Below, in pieces: positions 6,462 through 13,320 of a DNA stretch of 14,405 nt. The position numbers were made by a program, and so were the translations under genes. Every line of letters starts with the position of its first letter. Position 1 is the first letter of the stretch. The notes under the pieces were generated by a model. It worked only from the letters and a program-made list of their open reading frames with translations, ran no database searches and had not been told where the DNA came from. This DNA is from Acidobacteriota bacterium (GTDB lineage: Bacteria; Acidobacteriota; Terriglobia; Terriglobales; Acidobacteriaceae), in contig JAJXXN010000095.1 in assembly GCA_021781075.1 (NCBI GenBank), positions 1-14,405 on the forward strand, read 5' to 3'.

Positions 6462-8090
6462 ATGCCAGAAGACGTATTGATCACATTGCCGGTGGAAGCC
6501 GATGAGCGCACGATGGCGGAGCAGTTGGCGCGCCGCTACCGCACGGAGTTCATCGACCTGAAGAACCACAAGATCCAGCACGATTTGCTGCGCACGGTTC
6601 CGGTGGAGCTGATGTTCCGCTACAATTTTGTGCCGCTTGAGCAGCAGGACGAGACGCTGGTGATCGCGGTGAGCGACCCGTCGAAGCTGATGATGCTCGA
6701 CGAGATCGCGGGGCTGTTGGGGCACCGCATCAGCCCGCGGGTGGCGACGCTGTCGCAGATCACGGACCTGTTGAAGAAGACCGAGCAATCGCAGCGCGTG
6801 TTGGACGAGGCCAGCGAGGGGCTGACCTTCGACGTGCTGACCGGCGACGAGAACCCGGACGAGAACATCTCGATTGAGAAGCTGACGAGCGAGGAGGAGA
6901 TCAGCCCGATCATCCGCCTGGTGGACACGACGCTTTTCAGCGCGCTGGAGCGGCGCGCGTCGGACATCCACATTGAGACCTACGAGGACTCGGTGCTGAT
7001 GAAGTACCGCATCGACGGCGTCTTGCAGATGGCGCTGGCGCCGATCGCGCGCGAGCACCACCAGACCATCCTTTCGCGCATCAAGATCATGAGCGAGCTG
7101 GACATTGCCGAGCGGCGCGTGCCGCAGGACGGGCGCTTCCGGGTGCGGTACAAGGGCCGGCTGATCGATTTCCGCGTTTCCATCATGCCCACGGTGCACG
7201 GCGAGAACGCGGTGCTGCGCGTGCTGGACAAGGAATCGATGAGCGAGAAGTTCAAGAACCTCACGCTCGACGTGGTGGGCTTTGAGGAGAACGACCTGCG
7301 TCGCTTCCGGCGCTACATCCGGGAGCCGTACGGGATGGTGCTGGTGACGGGCCCGACGGGCTCGGGCAAGACGACGTCGCTTTACGCGGCGCTGAACGAG
7401 ATCAAGAGCGACGAGGACAAGATCATCACGATCGAGGACCCGGTGGAGTACCAGATCCGCGGCATCACGCAGATTCCGGTGAACGAGAAAAAGGGGCTGA
7501 CGTTCGCGCGCGGCCTGCGGTCGATCCTGCGGCACGACCCGGACAAGATTCTGGTGGGCGAAATCCGCGACCAGGAGACGGCGCAGATTGCCATCAACGC
7601 GGCGCTGACCGGGCACTTGGTGTTCACGACGGTGCACGCGAACAACGTGGTGGACGTGCTGGGCCGGTTTTTGAACATGGGCGTGGAGCCGTACAATTTT
7701 GTCTCGTCGCTCAACTGCATCCTGGCGCAACGGCTGGTGCGTACCGTCTGCGAGTATTGCAAGCGGACGGTGAAGGTGGACGAGGAGATGCTGGTGATCA
7801 GCGGCCTCGACCCGAAGGAGTGGAGGGATTTTGATTTCCACGAGGGGCAGGGCTGCATGGAGTGCAACGGCACGGGGTACCGTGGCCGCACGGCGATCCA
7901 CGAGCTGCTGGACCTGACCGACCCGATCCGCGAGCTGATTTTGGAGAAGAAACCCACCTCGGAAGTACGGAAGCTGGCGCGCAAGGAGGGGATGACGTTT
8001 TTGCGCGAGTCGGCGCTGGAGCGCGTGCGTCGCGGCCTGACCACGCTCAAAGAGATCAACAAAGTTACCTTCATTGAGACGGAGCGATAG
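6462..8090 (+). CDS. gspE: Type II secretion / type IV pilus assembly ATPase (GspE/PilB)
   Basis: This 542-residue hexameric secretion ATPase powers pseudopilus or pilus extension from the cytoplasmic face. An N-terminal MshEN/GspE-N region covers about 1-105. The motor core shows Walker A GPTGSGKTT (297-305), the Asp box IITIEDPVEY (321-330), Walker B ILVGEIRD (363-370) and the His box TGHLVFTTVHANN (383-395). The zinc tetracysteine is complete: C430/C433 (CEYC) and C465/C468 (CMEC). The protein ends normally, just after EGMTFLRESALERVRRGLTTLKEI. This is the only ATPase in the cluster and no PilT-type retraction ATPase is present. AGGAG (6454-6458) lies only three bases before the ATG, which is short but usable. 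Its stop overlaps the start of the PilM-like gene by one base (TAGTG). Confidence 0.96.
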   Translation: MPEDVLITLPVEADERTMAEQLARRYRTEFIDLKNHKIQHDLLRTVPVELMFRYNFVPLEQQDETLVIAVSDPSKLMMLDEIAGLLGHRISPRVATLSQITDLLKKTEQSQRVLDEASEGLTFDVLTGDENPDENISIEKLTSEEEISPIIRLVDTTLFSALERRASDIHIETYEDSVLMKYRIDGVLQMALAPIAREHHQTILSRIKIMSELDIAERRVPQDGRFRVRYKGRLIDFRVSIMPTVHGENAVLRVLDKESMSEKFKNLTLDVVGFEENDLRRFRRYIREPYGMVLVTGPTGSGKTTSLYAALNEIKSDEDKIITIEDPVEYQIRGITQIPVNEKKGLTFARGLRSILRHDPDKILVGEIRDQETAQIAINAALTGHLVFTTVHANNVVDVLGRFLNMGVEPYNFVSSLNCILAQRLVRTVCEYCKRTVKVDEEMLVISGLDPKEWRDFDFHEGQGCMECNGTGYRGRTAIHELLDLTDPIRELILEKKPTSEVRKLARKEGMTFLRESALERVRRGLTTLKEINKVTFIETER

Positions 8091-9007
8091 TGGCCTCGTT
8101 ATTGGAAAGACTGAAGAGCGGCGGCGTGGGGGCGCACCAGGTGGCGCGTCCCCCGGCGGCCGTGGAAGTGACAAGCGAAGGCGTGGTGGGCGCGGCCCTG
8201 CACGTGGGCGGGGCGCCCAGCTATGCCTATCAACCGCTTCCCGTCGGCGCGGTGAAACCCGGCACGGCGGAGCAGAACCTGGCGGAGCCGGTGAAGGTGG
8301 CCGAGGCAATCCGCGCCGTGCTCGATGCCGTGGAGCCGGCCAAGCACTCGGTGACGGTGGTGGTGCCGGACCTTGCGGCGCGGGTGTTCATGCTGGACTT
8401 TGACTCGCTGCCGGCGAAAAGCAGCGAGGCGCTTGCGGTGCTGCGCTTCAGGCTGCGCAAGATGGTCCCGTTTGACGTGGAGAAGGCGCAGATCTCCCAC
8501 CAGGTGCTGGAGGAGACACGGCAGGGGATCAAGCTGCTGGTGGCGGTGATGCCGGGCGAGATTTTGGCTGAATATGAGCAGGCGGTTCGCGCCGCGGGCT
8601 ATGAGCCGGGCGCGGTTGTGCCAGCGGGCCTGGCAGTGCTTGCGGCGGTGGAAGAGACGGGCGCCGTGCTGGTGGCCAACCTCACGCCGCTCTCCTTGAC
8701 CACGGTCGTGGCCAATGGGGACGACCTGCTGCTTTACCGCACGGTGGAGCTTCCGGCGAATGTTGCCCGGGACGAGGTGCAGCGCGATTTGGCGGTGGCG
8801 GCGGCCTACTATGAGGACAGCGTGGGCAAGCCACCGGCGCGGCTCCTTTATGCGGGCAATGGTGGCGCGGCGCGGTTCAGGGAGTGGGCCGGCGAGCCGG
8901 ACATGGAATTGGTGGATGCGGCGGTGCAGCCCGAGCTGGGAGCGGCGACGACCATGGCAACGGCATCAGTGGCCGCAGTCCAGGGTGTTTTGGCGGGGGT
9001 GAACTGA
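8090..9007 (+). CDS. pilM: PilM/GspL-like actin-fold alignment-complex protein
   Basis: A 305-residue cytoplasmic protein recognised as PilM-like mainly by position between gspE and pilN. Sequence support comes from a PilM-like central stretch: VTVVVPDLAARVFMLDFD (88-105), LRFRLRKMVPFDVEKAQISH (118-137) and the later AYYEDSVGKPPARLLYAGNG (239-258). PilM binds the short cytoplasmic N-terminus of PilN and links the ATPase/platform to the periplasmic PilN-PilO complex. The N-terminal phosphate-1 loop of actin-fold PilM (DIGSSSVK-like) is degenerate here: AAVEVTSEGVVGAAL at 23-37, with Glu where Asp is usual. ATP binding is therefore doubtful. The GTG start overlaps the gspE stop by one base and has GGAG at 8081-8084, implying translational coupling. 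The family call is good; details are inferred. Confidence 0.75.
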   Translation: MASLLERLKSGGVGAHQVARPPAAVEVTSEGVVGAALHVGGAPSYAYQPLPVGAVKPGTAEQNLAEPVKVAEAIRAVLDAVEPAKHSVTVVVPDLAARVFMLDFDSLPAKSSEALAVLRFRLRKMVPFDVEKAQISHQVLEETRQGIKLLVAVMPGEILAEYEQAVRAAGYEPGAVVPAGLAVLAAVEETGAVLVANLTPLSLTTVVANGDDLLLYRTVELPANVARDEVQRDLAVAAAYYEDSVGKPPARLLYAGNGGAARFREWAGEPDMELVDAAVQPELGAATTMATASVAAVQGVLAGVN

Positions 9008-9008
9008 G

Positions 9009-9851
9009 ATGAGAGTACGCATAAATCTTGCCTCCAAGCCATTTGCGGATTTTGGGCCCCAGCTGCGCCAGTTGCGCATTTTGATGGGAGTTTTTGTGGC
9101 GCTGATTCTGGCGCTGCTCGTTGGCCTGCACTTTATCCATGCGGCGGCGGAAAAGGCGCGCGCGCGTGAGCACAGCGTGGACATGCAGATTGCCAAGGTG
9201 CGCGCCGAGCACCAGGGCTATGAGGCGATGATGGCCGAGCCGGCGAACAAAAGCGTGTTGGACCAGGCGAGGACCCTGAACGCGCTTTTTGCGGAGAAGA
9301 ACTTCAGTTGGACGCTGGCCATGGAGGACCTGGAGCGCGTGCTGCCGGGCGGCGTGCAGGTGACGACGCTGGAGCCGGACCGGGACCCAAAGACGGGCGA
9401 CATCACCGTGAAGCTGCGCGTGCTTGGGCCGCGCGACAAGAGCATTGACCTGGTGAAGAACCTGGAGCACTCCAAGCGCTTTCAGGCTGCGCGGATCGTG
9501 GGTGAGAGCCTGGACACGGGCAACAGCCTGAACCAGCAGGCGATCCCGGTGACGGCCTCGACCAAGGCCAACTTTGACCTTCTGGCGCAATATGTGTTGC
9601 CCACGGATGAGGAAATGAAGGCGATTGCGCAGAAGCAGAAGAAGGATGAGGCGGCGTCGTCATCGATGCCGCAGCCTCTGATACCCTCGCGGCCGATGCA
9701 GCAGTCCCAGCCGGTGCAGCCGGCGCGCCCGGGCTTTCAGCAACCCGGTCCCGGCCCCAACGGCATGACGCCGCAGCCGATGCCCTTCGGTGGGCTGCGC
9801 GGCGGCAAGAAGGGCGCGCCACAGCAAACGCCCCAAGGAGGCCACCGATGA
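9009..9851 (+). CDS. pilN: PilN-like membrane protein with Pro/Gln-rich C-terminal tail
   Basis: PilN is a bitopic inner-membrane protein whose N-terminal peptide sits in PilM and whose periplasmic domain pairs with PilO. The PilM-binding motif is present as RINLASKPF (4-12). One membrane helix spans about 24-44, followed by a coiled-coil stretch (46-75) and a ferredoxin-like domain with WTLAMEDLERVLPGGVQVTTL (101-121) and ITVKLRVLG (132-140). From about residue 215 to the end (280) there is a low-complexity tail rich in Pro, Gln and Gly, which is unusual for PilN (normally about 180-220 residues). It starts one base after the PilM-like stop and overlaps pilO by four bases (ATGA), consistent with equal expression of the M-N-O complex. 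Confidence 0.85.
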   Translation: MRVRINLASKPFADFGPQLRQLRILMGVFVALILALLVGLHFIHAAAEKARAREHSVDMQIAKVRAEHQGYEAMMAEPANKSVLDQARTLNALFAEKNFSWTLAMEDLERVLPGGVQVTTLEPDRDPKTGDITVKLRVLGPRDKSIDLVKNLEHSKRFQAARIVGESLDTGNSLNQQAIPVTASTKANFDLLAQYVLPTDEEMKAIAQKQKKDEAASSSMPQPLIPSRPMQQSQPVQPARPGFQQPGPGPNGMTPQPMPFGGLRGGKKGAPQQTPQGGHR

Positions 9852-10570
9852 GCAGGATCGCCGATTTGAAAGCGCAGTTGCGCTCGCCGTTGAACTGGCA
9901 TCTGGCGGGTGGTGGAATCCTGTTTGCCGCGGTGCTTGTGCTCGGCGCCCGCTTCACCTTTGACCTGATTGAGGTGGGCAGCAGCAAAAGCGATGAGTTG
10001 CACAGCCGCCAGACGCAGCTTGCGGTGCTTGAGGCGCAGACTGCGCCGCTGCGCGGGCTGGACAAAAAGGTTGAGGCCAGCCGCGCCGCAATCAAGGAGT
10101 TCATGGCCAAGCGGGTTCCGGCCAACTACTCGACGATTGCCACCAGCCTTGGCGATGTGGCGGTGAAAAACGGTGTCCGCCTGACGCGCGTAACTTATGG
10201 CAAGGGCAAGCCGGACAACGAGCTGACGGAGGTTCCGATTGATGCGTCGATCGGCGGGGAGTATACGTCGGTCCTGCGCTTCATCAACGGGCTGGAGCGC
10301 GATGAAAACTTTTTTGTGGTGCGCGGGATGACGCTGACCGGGCAGCAGGGCGGCACGGTGAACCTGCGGTTGCAGGTATCCACGTGGATGCGCCCCGCGG
10401 ATGCGGCCAACGCGCCGGCGAATGCAGAGGAAGGCAAGGACGGCAAGCCGGGCGACACTGGCGGCGGCAGCGCAACTCCCGCGCCCGCGGAGAAGAACGG
10501 CGGGGCGTCCGCGCCGCGCGGCAAGGGCAACGCCAACCCGGCGGTGAATAAAAACAAGGAGGGCGTATAA
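9848..10570 (+). CDS. pilO: PilO-like membrane protein with low-complexity C-terminal tail
   Basis: This 240-residue protein has the PilO plan: a short cytoplasmic N-terminus (1-17), one membrane helix (about 19-41), a periplasmic coiled coil (45-88) and a ferredoxin-like fold from about 93 to 180. The fold includes YSTIATSLGDVAVKNGVRL, EYTSVLRFINGLERDENFFV and VNLRLQVSTW. PilO pairs with PilN to align the inner-membrane machine with the periplasmic and outer parts. Residues 183-240 form an Ala/Gly/Pro/Lys-rich disordered tail. The start is supported by AAGGAGG at 9835-9841 and by the ATGA overlap with pilN. Its own 3' end carries the AAGGAGG (10556-10562) used by the next gene. In a type II secretion reading it would be GspM-like, but the N-O-P gene order favours PilO. 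Confidence 0.85.
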   Translation: MSRIADLKAQLRSPLNWHLAGGGILFAAVLVLGARFTFDLIEVGSSKSDELHSRQTQLAVLEAQTAPLRGLDKKVEASRAAIKEFMAKRVPANYSTIATSLGDVAVKNGVRLTRVTYGKGKPDNELTEVPIDASIGGEYTSVLRFINGLERDENFFVVRGMTLTGQQGGTVNLRLQVSTWMRPADAANAPANAEEGKDGKPGDTGGGSATPAPAEKNGGASAPRGKGNANPAVNKNKEGV

Positions 10571-10572
10571 CC

Positions 10573-11220
10573 ATGGCCATAAAGCTTGGCACTGAGAACA
10601 AGCGACAGGTTTACCTGCTCTCCGGTTTATTTCTGGTGATACTTCTCATCGGTTTGTATGAGGTCTTTGGCGGCTCGTCGAAGCCCACGGTGAAGAACAC
10701 GGTTCCAGCGCCGGCGGCAAACCAAGCAGCCCGGACGCGAAGCGCACAGCCGCAACCGGGGCCAACCGCGACGGGCGCAGGCTCACCGACGGCGGAAAAA
10801 GTGGCGGATGAAAACATCAACCCCGAACTGCACCTGGCGCGATTGGCCGAGTCGGAGGCGATTTTGTACGGCGGGCGCGGGCGCAATATCTTCTCCGCGG
10901 ACTCGATGCCGGTGGAGGAGATGGAGCAGCCGCTTGCCAGCGGGCGTAACACGCCTGAAGCAGCGAACGCCGCGGGCAATAACACGCCGTCGGCGCCACA
11001 GGCGCCGCCCATCGACCTGAAATATTTTGGCTACACGCTGACCCAGGACAAGACCTTGCGCGCCTTCTTCAGCCGCGGCGAGGACATTTTCATCGCGCGG
11101 ACGGGGGAAATTGTCGATCACCGCTACAAAGTCGGCGCCATCACGCCGAACAGCGTGCAGGTGACCGACCTGAGCTACAACAACACCCAACCGGTGCCCT
11201 ACTCCGGCGACAGGAATTAG
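10573..11220 (+). CDS. PilP/GspC-like inner-membrane protein with periplasmic HR-type domain
   Basis: A 215-residue protein filling the position after pilO where pilP is usually found. It has a short positive N-terminus, a membrane helix at about 12-33 (VYLLSGLFLVILLIGLYEVF), and a long Pro/Ala/Gln-rich linker broken by GRGRNIFS (101-108), which resembles the R-[ND]-[PI]-F motif ahead of PilP/GspC domains. A small beta domain follows at about 147-205: IDLKYFGYTL, LRAFFSRGEDIFIARTGEIV and VGAITPNSVQVTDL, the pattern of GspC-HR/PilP domains. In known systems this domain binds the periplasmic N-domains of the secretin. Unlike most PilP proteins it is a transmembrane and not a lipoprotein form, so it is closer to GspC in topology. 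The start lies two bases after pilO. The function is inferred from topology, fold pattern and context. Confidence 0.7.
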   Translation: MAIKLGTENKRQVYLLSGLFLVILLIGLYEVFGGSSKPTVKNTVPAPAANQAARTRSAQPQPGPTATGAGSPTAEKVADENINPELHLARLAESEAILYGGRGRNIFSADSMPVEEMEQPLASGRNTPEAANAAGNNTPSAPQAPPIDLKYFGYTLTQDKTLRAFFSRGEDIFIARTGEIVDHRYKVGAITPNSVQVTDLSYNNTQPVPYSGDRN

Positions 11221-11226
11221 TGGAGA

Positions 11227-12195
11227 GTGATGACGATGCATTCGGCAACAGGGATGAGGCGCGCGCGCCGGGTTGGTGAGGCCGGGTATCTGCTGGTGGC
11301 CGTCATCTTCATCCTTTTTACGATGACCATCTGGCTGGGCGTGGCGATGCCGAAGATGATCAAGGCATTGCAGCGCGACCAGGAGCTGGAGACGCAGCAG
11401 CGGGGCAAGCAGTACATGCGCGCCATTCAGCTTTACTATCGCAAGTTCAACAGCTTTCCGCCCACCCTGGATATTCTGGTCAAGAACAACAATCTCCGCT
11501 ACCTGCGCAAGAAATACAAGGACCCGACCACGGGCAAGGAAGAGTGGAAGATCATCCGCTATGGCCAGGCCAAGACGCAAACGCTGGGTTTCTTTGGCCA
11601 GCCGCTGATGGGCGGCGGGGCCTTTGGCGGCATCGGGCCGGTTGGCGGACAAAACAACAACCCATTGGGCGGCAGTTCAACCGACTCCAGCCAGACATCA
11701 CAACCCGGCGCCCCGGCGGCGGGCGTGGGCACCGACCAGAGCAGCCTAAGCAGCCCACCGCAAAACGGGGCGCAAAATCCCTTTGCGGGCAGCGGCCCCG
11801 GCGGCGCGCCAACAGGATTGAATGGGCCAACCGGGTTGAATGGCCAATCGGGGCAGGGATTGAACGGACAGACCTTCGGGGGCGGGGGCATCATCGGTTT
11901 TTCGCCAAACAGCCCCAAGCCGACGATGATCACCTATCGCAAGCGCAACAAGTTCAACGAGTGGGAGTTCATCTATGACCCCGCGCTGGAGCAGTATTAT
12001 GCCAGCGGTGCCGCCGGTGGTGGCGGCATGAACCCGGGGCAGCAGGGTGGCGGCTTCAATCCCACGGGCTTTGGCGGCAATTACGGCAACCCCAGCGCCA
12101 CGGGTAACTCCTGGGGCACAGCAAGCCCCGGCGCCAGCCAGCCGGGCCAGGGAACGAACAACGTTCAGCCGGGTGGCGGCAGCATCTTCCAATAG
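11227..12195 (+). CDS. GspG-like pseudopilin with long Gly/Gln/Asn-rich tail
   Basis: A pilin-like protein of up to 322 residues. After a basic leader (RRARRVGEAG, 11-20) comes a hydrophobic helix YLLVAVIFILFTMTIWLGVAMP (21-42), then an amphipathic helix and a GspG-like region at 66-112 (AIQLYYRKFNSFPPTLDILV, then KKYKDPTTGKEEWKII). The leader differs from the usual G-F-T-L-I-E-L: glycines precede E18 and Y21, and no Glu lies at position +5 of the helix. Prepilin peptidase processing is therefore plausible but non-canonical. Residues 120-320 are mostly Gly, Gln, Asn, Pro and Ser, with a repeated PTGLNG element, except for a short ordered block near 237-258 (MITYRKRNKFNEWEFIYDPA). Start choice is uncertain: GTG 11227, ATG 11230 (GGAG at 11222-11225) or ATG 11236. 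It is the last gene of the operon, before the terminator. Confidence 0.75.
   Translation: MMTMHSATGMRRARRVGEAGYLLVAVIFILFTMTIWLGVAMPKMIKALQRDQELETQQRGKQYMRAIQLYYRKFNSFPPTLDILVKNNNLRYLRKKYKDPTTGKEEWKIIRYGQAKTQTLGFFGQPLMGGGAFGGIGPVGGQNNNPLGGSSTDSSQTSQPGAPAAGVGTDQSSLSSPPQNGAQNPFAGSGPGGAPTGLNGPTGLNGQSGQGLNGQTFGGGGIIGFSPNSPKPTMITYRKRNKFNEWEFIYDPALEQYYASGAAGGGGMNPGQQGGGFNPTGFGGNYGNPSATGNSWGTASPGASQPGQGTNNVQPGGGSIFQ
11809..11844 (+). repeat. 18-bp tandem repeat coding PTGLNG in the pseudopilin tail
   Basis: Two adjacent 18-base units (11809-11826 and 11827-11844) encode PTGLNG twice, differing at only a few bases. A third diverged unit follows (QSGQGLNGQ). It lies within the low-complexity tail and keeps the frame. 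Confidence 0.7.
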
Positions 12196-12219
12196 CGGGA
12201 AGCACATTACTGCAAAACC

Positions 12220-12245
12220 AAAGGCCCGGGCATTGCCGGGCCTTT
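12220..12245. terminator. Bidirectional terminator between the pilus operon and erpA
   Basis: A perfect 10-bp stem (AAAGGCCCGG at 12220-12229 with CCGGGCCTTT at 12236-12245) with a 6-base loop lies between two convergent genes. On the minus strand the stem is followed by a T-rich stretch (TTTGGTTTT), so it should act for erpA as well as for the operon. Confidence 0.85.
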
Positions 12246-12266
12246 GCCGTGCAGGAAGCTTGCTGC

Positions 12267-12620
12267 TTAAACGCTGAAGGAAGAGCCGCACCCGCAGGTG
12301 CTTTTGACTTGGGGATTGTCGAACTTGAAACCGGCAGCTTCAAGGGTCTCGACGTAATCCACCGTGCAGCCGTTGAGGTACATCGCCGAGGTGGAATCGA
12401 CAAAGACCTTGAGGTCGTCGAAGCTGAATACCTTGTCCATCATCCCGGACTGGTTCTCGAAAGACATGGAGTACTGGAATCCGGAGCAGCCTCCGCCGAC
12501 GACGCCGATGCGCAGACCTGCGGGCAGAGGATCCTGCGTGGCCATGATCTCGCGAACCTTGGCGATGGCCGAGGGGGTGAGGTTGAGCGGAGCGGCCTTG
12601 ACTGGAGTTTCGGTTGCCAT
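12267..12620 (-). CDS. erpA: A-type iron-sulfur carrier protein (ErpA/IscA family)
   Basis: A 117-residue cytosolic carrier that receives Fe-S clusters from the assembly scaffold and passes them to apo-enzymes. The three cluster-binding cysteines of the family are present: C45 in VGGGCSGFQY, and C109 and C111 in the C-terminal CGCGSSFSV. The GGGCSGFQY and CGCGSSFS blocks are closer to ErpA than to SufA or IscA. An extra non-canonical cysteine (C85) occurs in YLNGCTVDY. The N-terminal 12 residues (MATETPVKAAPL) are a short variable extension. AGGAGG lies four bases before the ATG. No isc or suf genes are adjacent, which is usual for a stand-alone erpA. The gene is convergent with the pilus operon and shares its terminator. 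Confidence 0.95.
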   Translation of the reverse strand: MATETPVKAAPLNLTPSAIAKVREIMATQDPLPAGLRIGVVGGGCSGFQYSMSFENQSGMMDKVFSFDDLKVFVDSTSAMYLNGCTVDYVETLEAAGFKFDNPQVKSTCGCGSSFSV

Positions 12621-12649
12621 TGTGCCTCCTGAAGCAATTCTTCTTAATC

Positions 12650-12679
12650 AGTTTACGCGCCAAAGTAAGCGCGCAGCAA
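12650..12679 (-). promoter_or_regulatory. Candidate erpA promoter
   Basis: On the minus strand TTGCTG (12674-12679) and TAAACT (12650-12655) are separated by 18 bp and lie about 30 bases before the erpA start. The spacer carries a short inverted repeat GCGCG...CGCGC, which could be an operator or chance. Confidence 0.4.
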
Positions 12680-12796
12680 GTGCCGGGGCCATCTTTGGCA
12701 CAGGAATTTGATGCTTCAAGAGGCCCTGAGGATGCTGGAGGCCGGGATAAGCGGGTAATTTTGACGATATCGAAGAATAATTCTGTGACAAGAATC

Positions 12797-12826
12797 ACGA
12801 CAACGGGGCAGTTTTCGGGGTATGAT
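12797..12826 (+). promoter_or_regulatory. Candidate promoter for the two-helix membrane protein
   Basis: TATGAT (12821-12826, five of six matches to the -10 consensus) is preceded at 18 bp by ACGACA (12797-12802, four of six to TTGACA). It would give a leader of about 100 bases before the start at 12936. Confidence 0.5.
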
Positions 12827-12935
12827 GTTTAACCGGACGGCCACCCTGGCCGACGAGCCCCTTCCAACCACGGACCCGCCGGCGAGATTTGGCTTGTGTT
12901 GCAGTTGGGTGAAATCAAGTTGAAGGAGGCGCTCA

Positions 12936-13211
12936 ATGAGCACATTCGCACTTTCCATGCTGATCGTCTGGGCGGTACTGGTTCTTTTCGTGATGGCGCT
13001 TTACGTCTATCGCTCACGCCTGACCCGCGACGAGGAGGATGAACTTTATCTAGATGATGCGTTCAAGGCGGAGCGCGAGCAACAGGCGGCAATCACCGCG
13101 CAGGTGGCGAAGATTGAGCCGACGCTGCGAATTTCACGCTGGCTGGCAGCAGCGGCCACGCTGTTTGTCGTGGTTTACTACATCCACGATTTCCTGGTGC
13201 AGTTCAAATAG
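12936..13211 (+). CDS. Small two-helix membrane protein of unknown function
   Basis: A 91-residue protein that I do not recognise. It has a hydrophobic helix at about 4-25 (FALSMLIVWAVLVLFVMALYVY), a highly charged segment at 27-62 (SRLTRDEEDELYLDDAFKAE and onward) that is probably a cytoplasmic amphipathic or coiled-coil hairpin, and a second helix at about 68-88 (WLAAAATLFVVVYYIHDFLV). It is very likely a real gene: it has an excellent AAGGAGG (12923-12929) six bases before the ATG, its own candidate promoter, and terminator-like hairpins downstream. Both termini would be on the periplasmic side if the charged loop is cytoplasmic. It stands alone between erpA (divergent) and the YbhN-like gene (convergent), so context gives no function. 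Confidence 0.82.
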   Translation: MSTFALSMLIVWAVLVLFVMALYVYRSRLTRDEEDELYLDDAFKAEREQQAAITAQVAKIEPTLRISRWLAAAATLFVVVYYIHDFLVQFK

Positions 13212-13215
13212 GGAT

Positions 13216-13241
13216 TTGCACGGGGGCATAGCCCCGGGCAA
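13216..13241 (+). terminator. Hairpin after the two-helix protein gene
   Basis: TTGC (13216-13219) and CGGGG (13221-13225) pair with CCCCG (13232-13236) and GCAA (13238-13241), with one mismatch and a 6-base loop, five bases after the stop. No T tract follows, so its strength as a terminator is uncertain. Confidence 0.5.
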
Positions 13242-13283
13242 GGCTTCACCGCTGGGCAACGGACTGGCTCAGGCTGAGGGGGG

Positions 13284-13320
13284 GGCGGAGTTCATAGCTC
13301 CGCCGCCTCTTCTTGTTTTT
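13284..13320 (+). terminator. Second terminator, overlapping the 3' end of the convergent gene
   Basis: A perfect 7-bp stem GGCGGAG (13284-13290) with CTCCGCC (13298-13304) is followed on the plus strand by a T-rich tail ending in five T (13316-13320). The stem includes the last codons and stop of the minus-strand YbhN-like gene, so the two convergent transcripts overlap here. Confidence 0.55.

Larger units (their letters stand above)
12621..12935. other. 315-bp divergent intergenic region between erpA and the two-helix protein gene
   Basis: This is the only gene-free stretch above 300 bases. It holds the erpA ribosome binding site and a candidate minus-strand promoter, a candidate plus-strand promoter (12797-12826), a small hairpin GGCCA-CCC-TGGCC (12839-12851) and the strong AAGGAGG (12923-12929) for the downstream gene. 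A 33-codon open frame at 12822-12923 is probably not translated, because it begins upstream of the predicted transcription start. The stretch around 12770-12830 is more AT-rich than its surroundings. No RNA gene or known riboswitch pattern was recognised. Confidence 0.6.

Noticed and set aside
6399..8309. Very long open frame (636 codons) on the minus strand across gspE
   Set aside because: It is the antisense shadow of a GC-rich gene. It is rich in Arg, His, Leu and Pro and has no recognisable domain, while the plus strand encodes an intact GspE with all its motifs.
12822..12923. 33-codon upstream open frame ending at the Shine-Dalgarno of the two-helix protein gene (possible leader peptide)
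   Set aside because: Its ATG lies inside the predicted -10 element, so it would be upstream of the transcription start. It has no ribosome binding site and no attenuator-like codon run.
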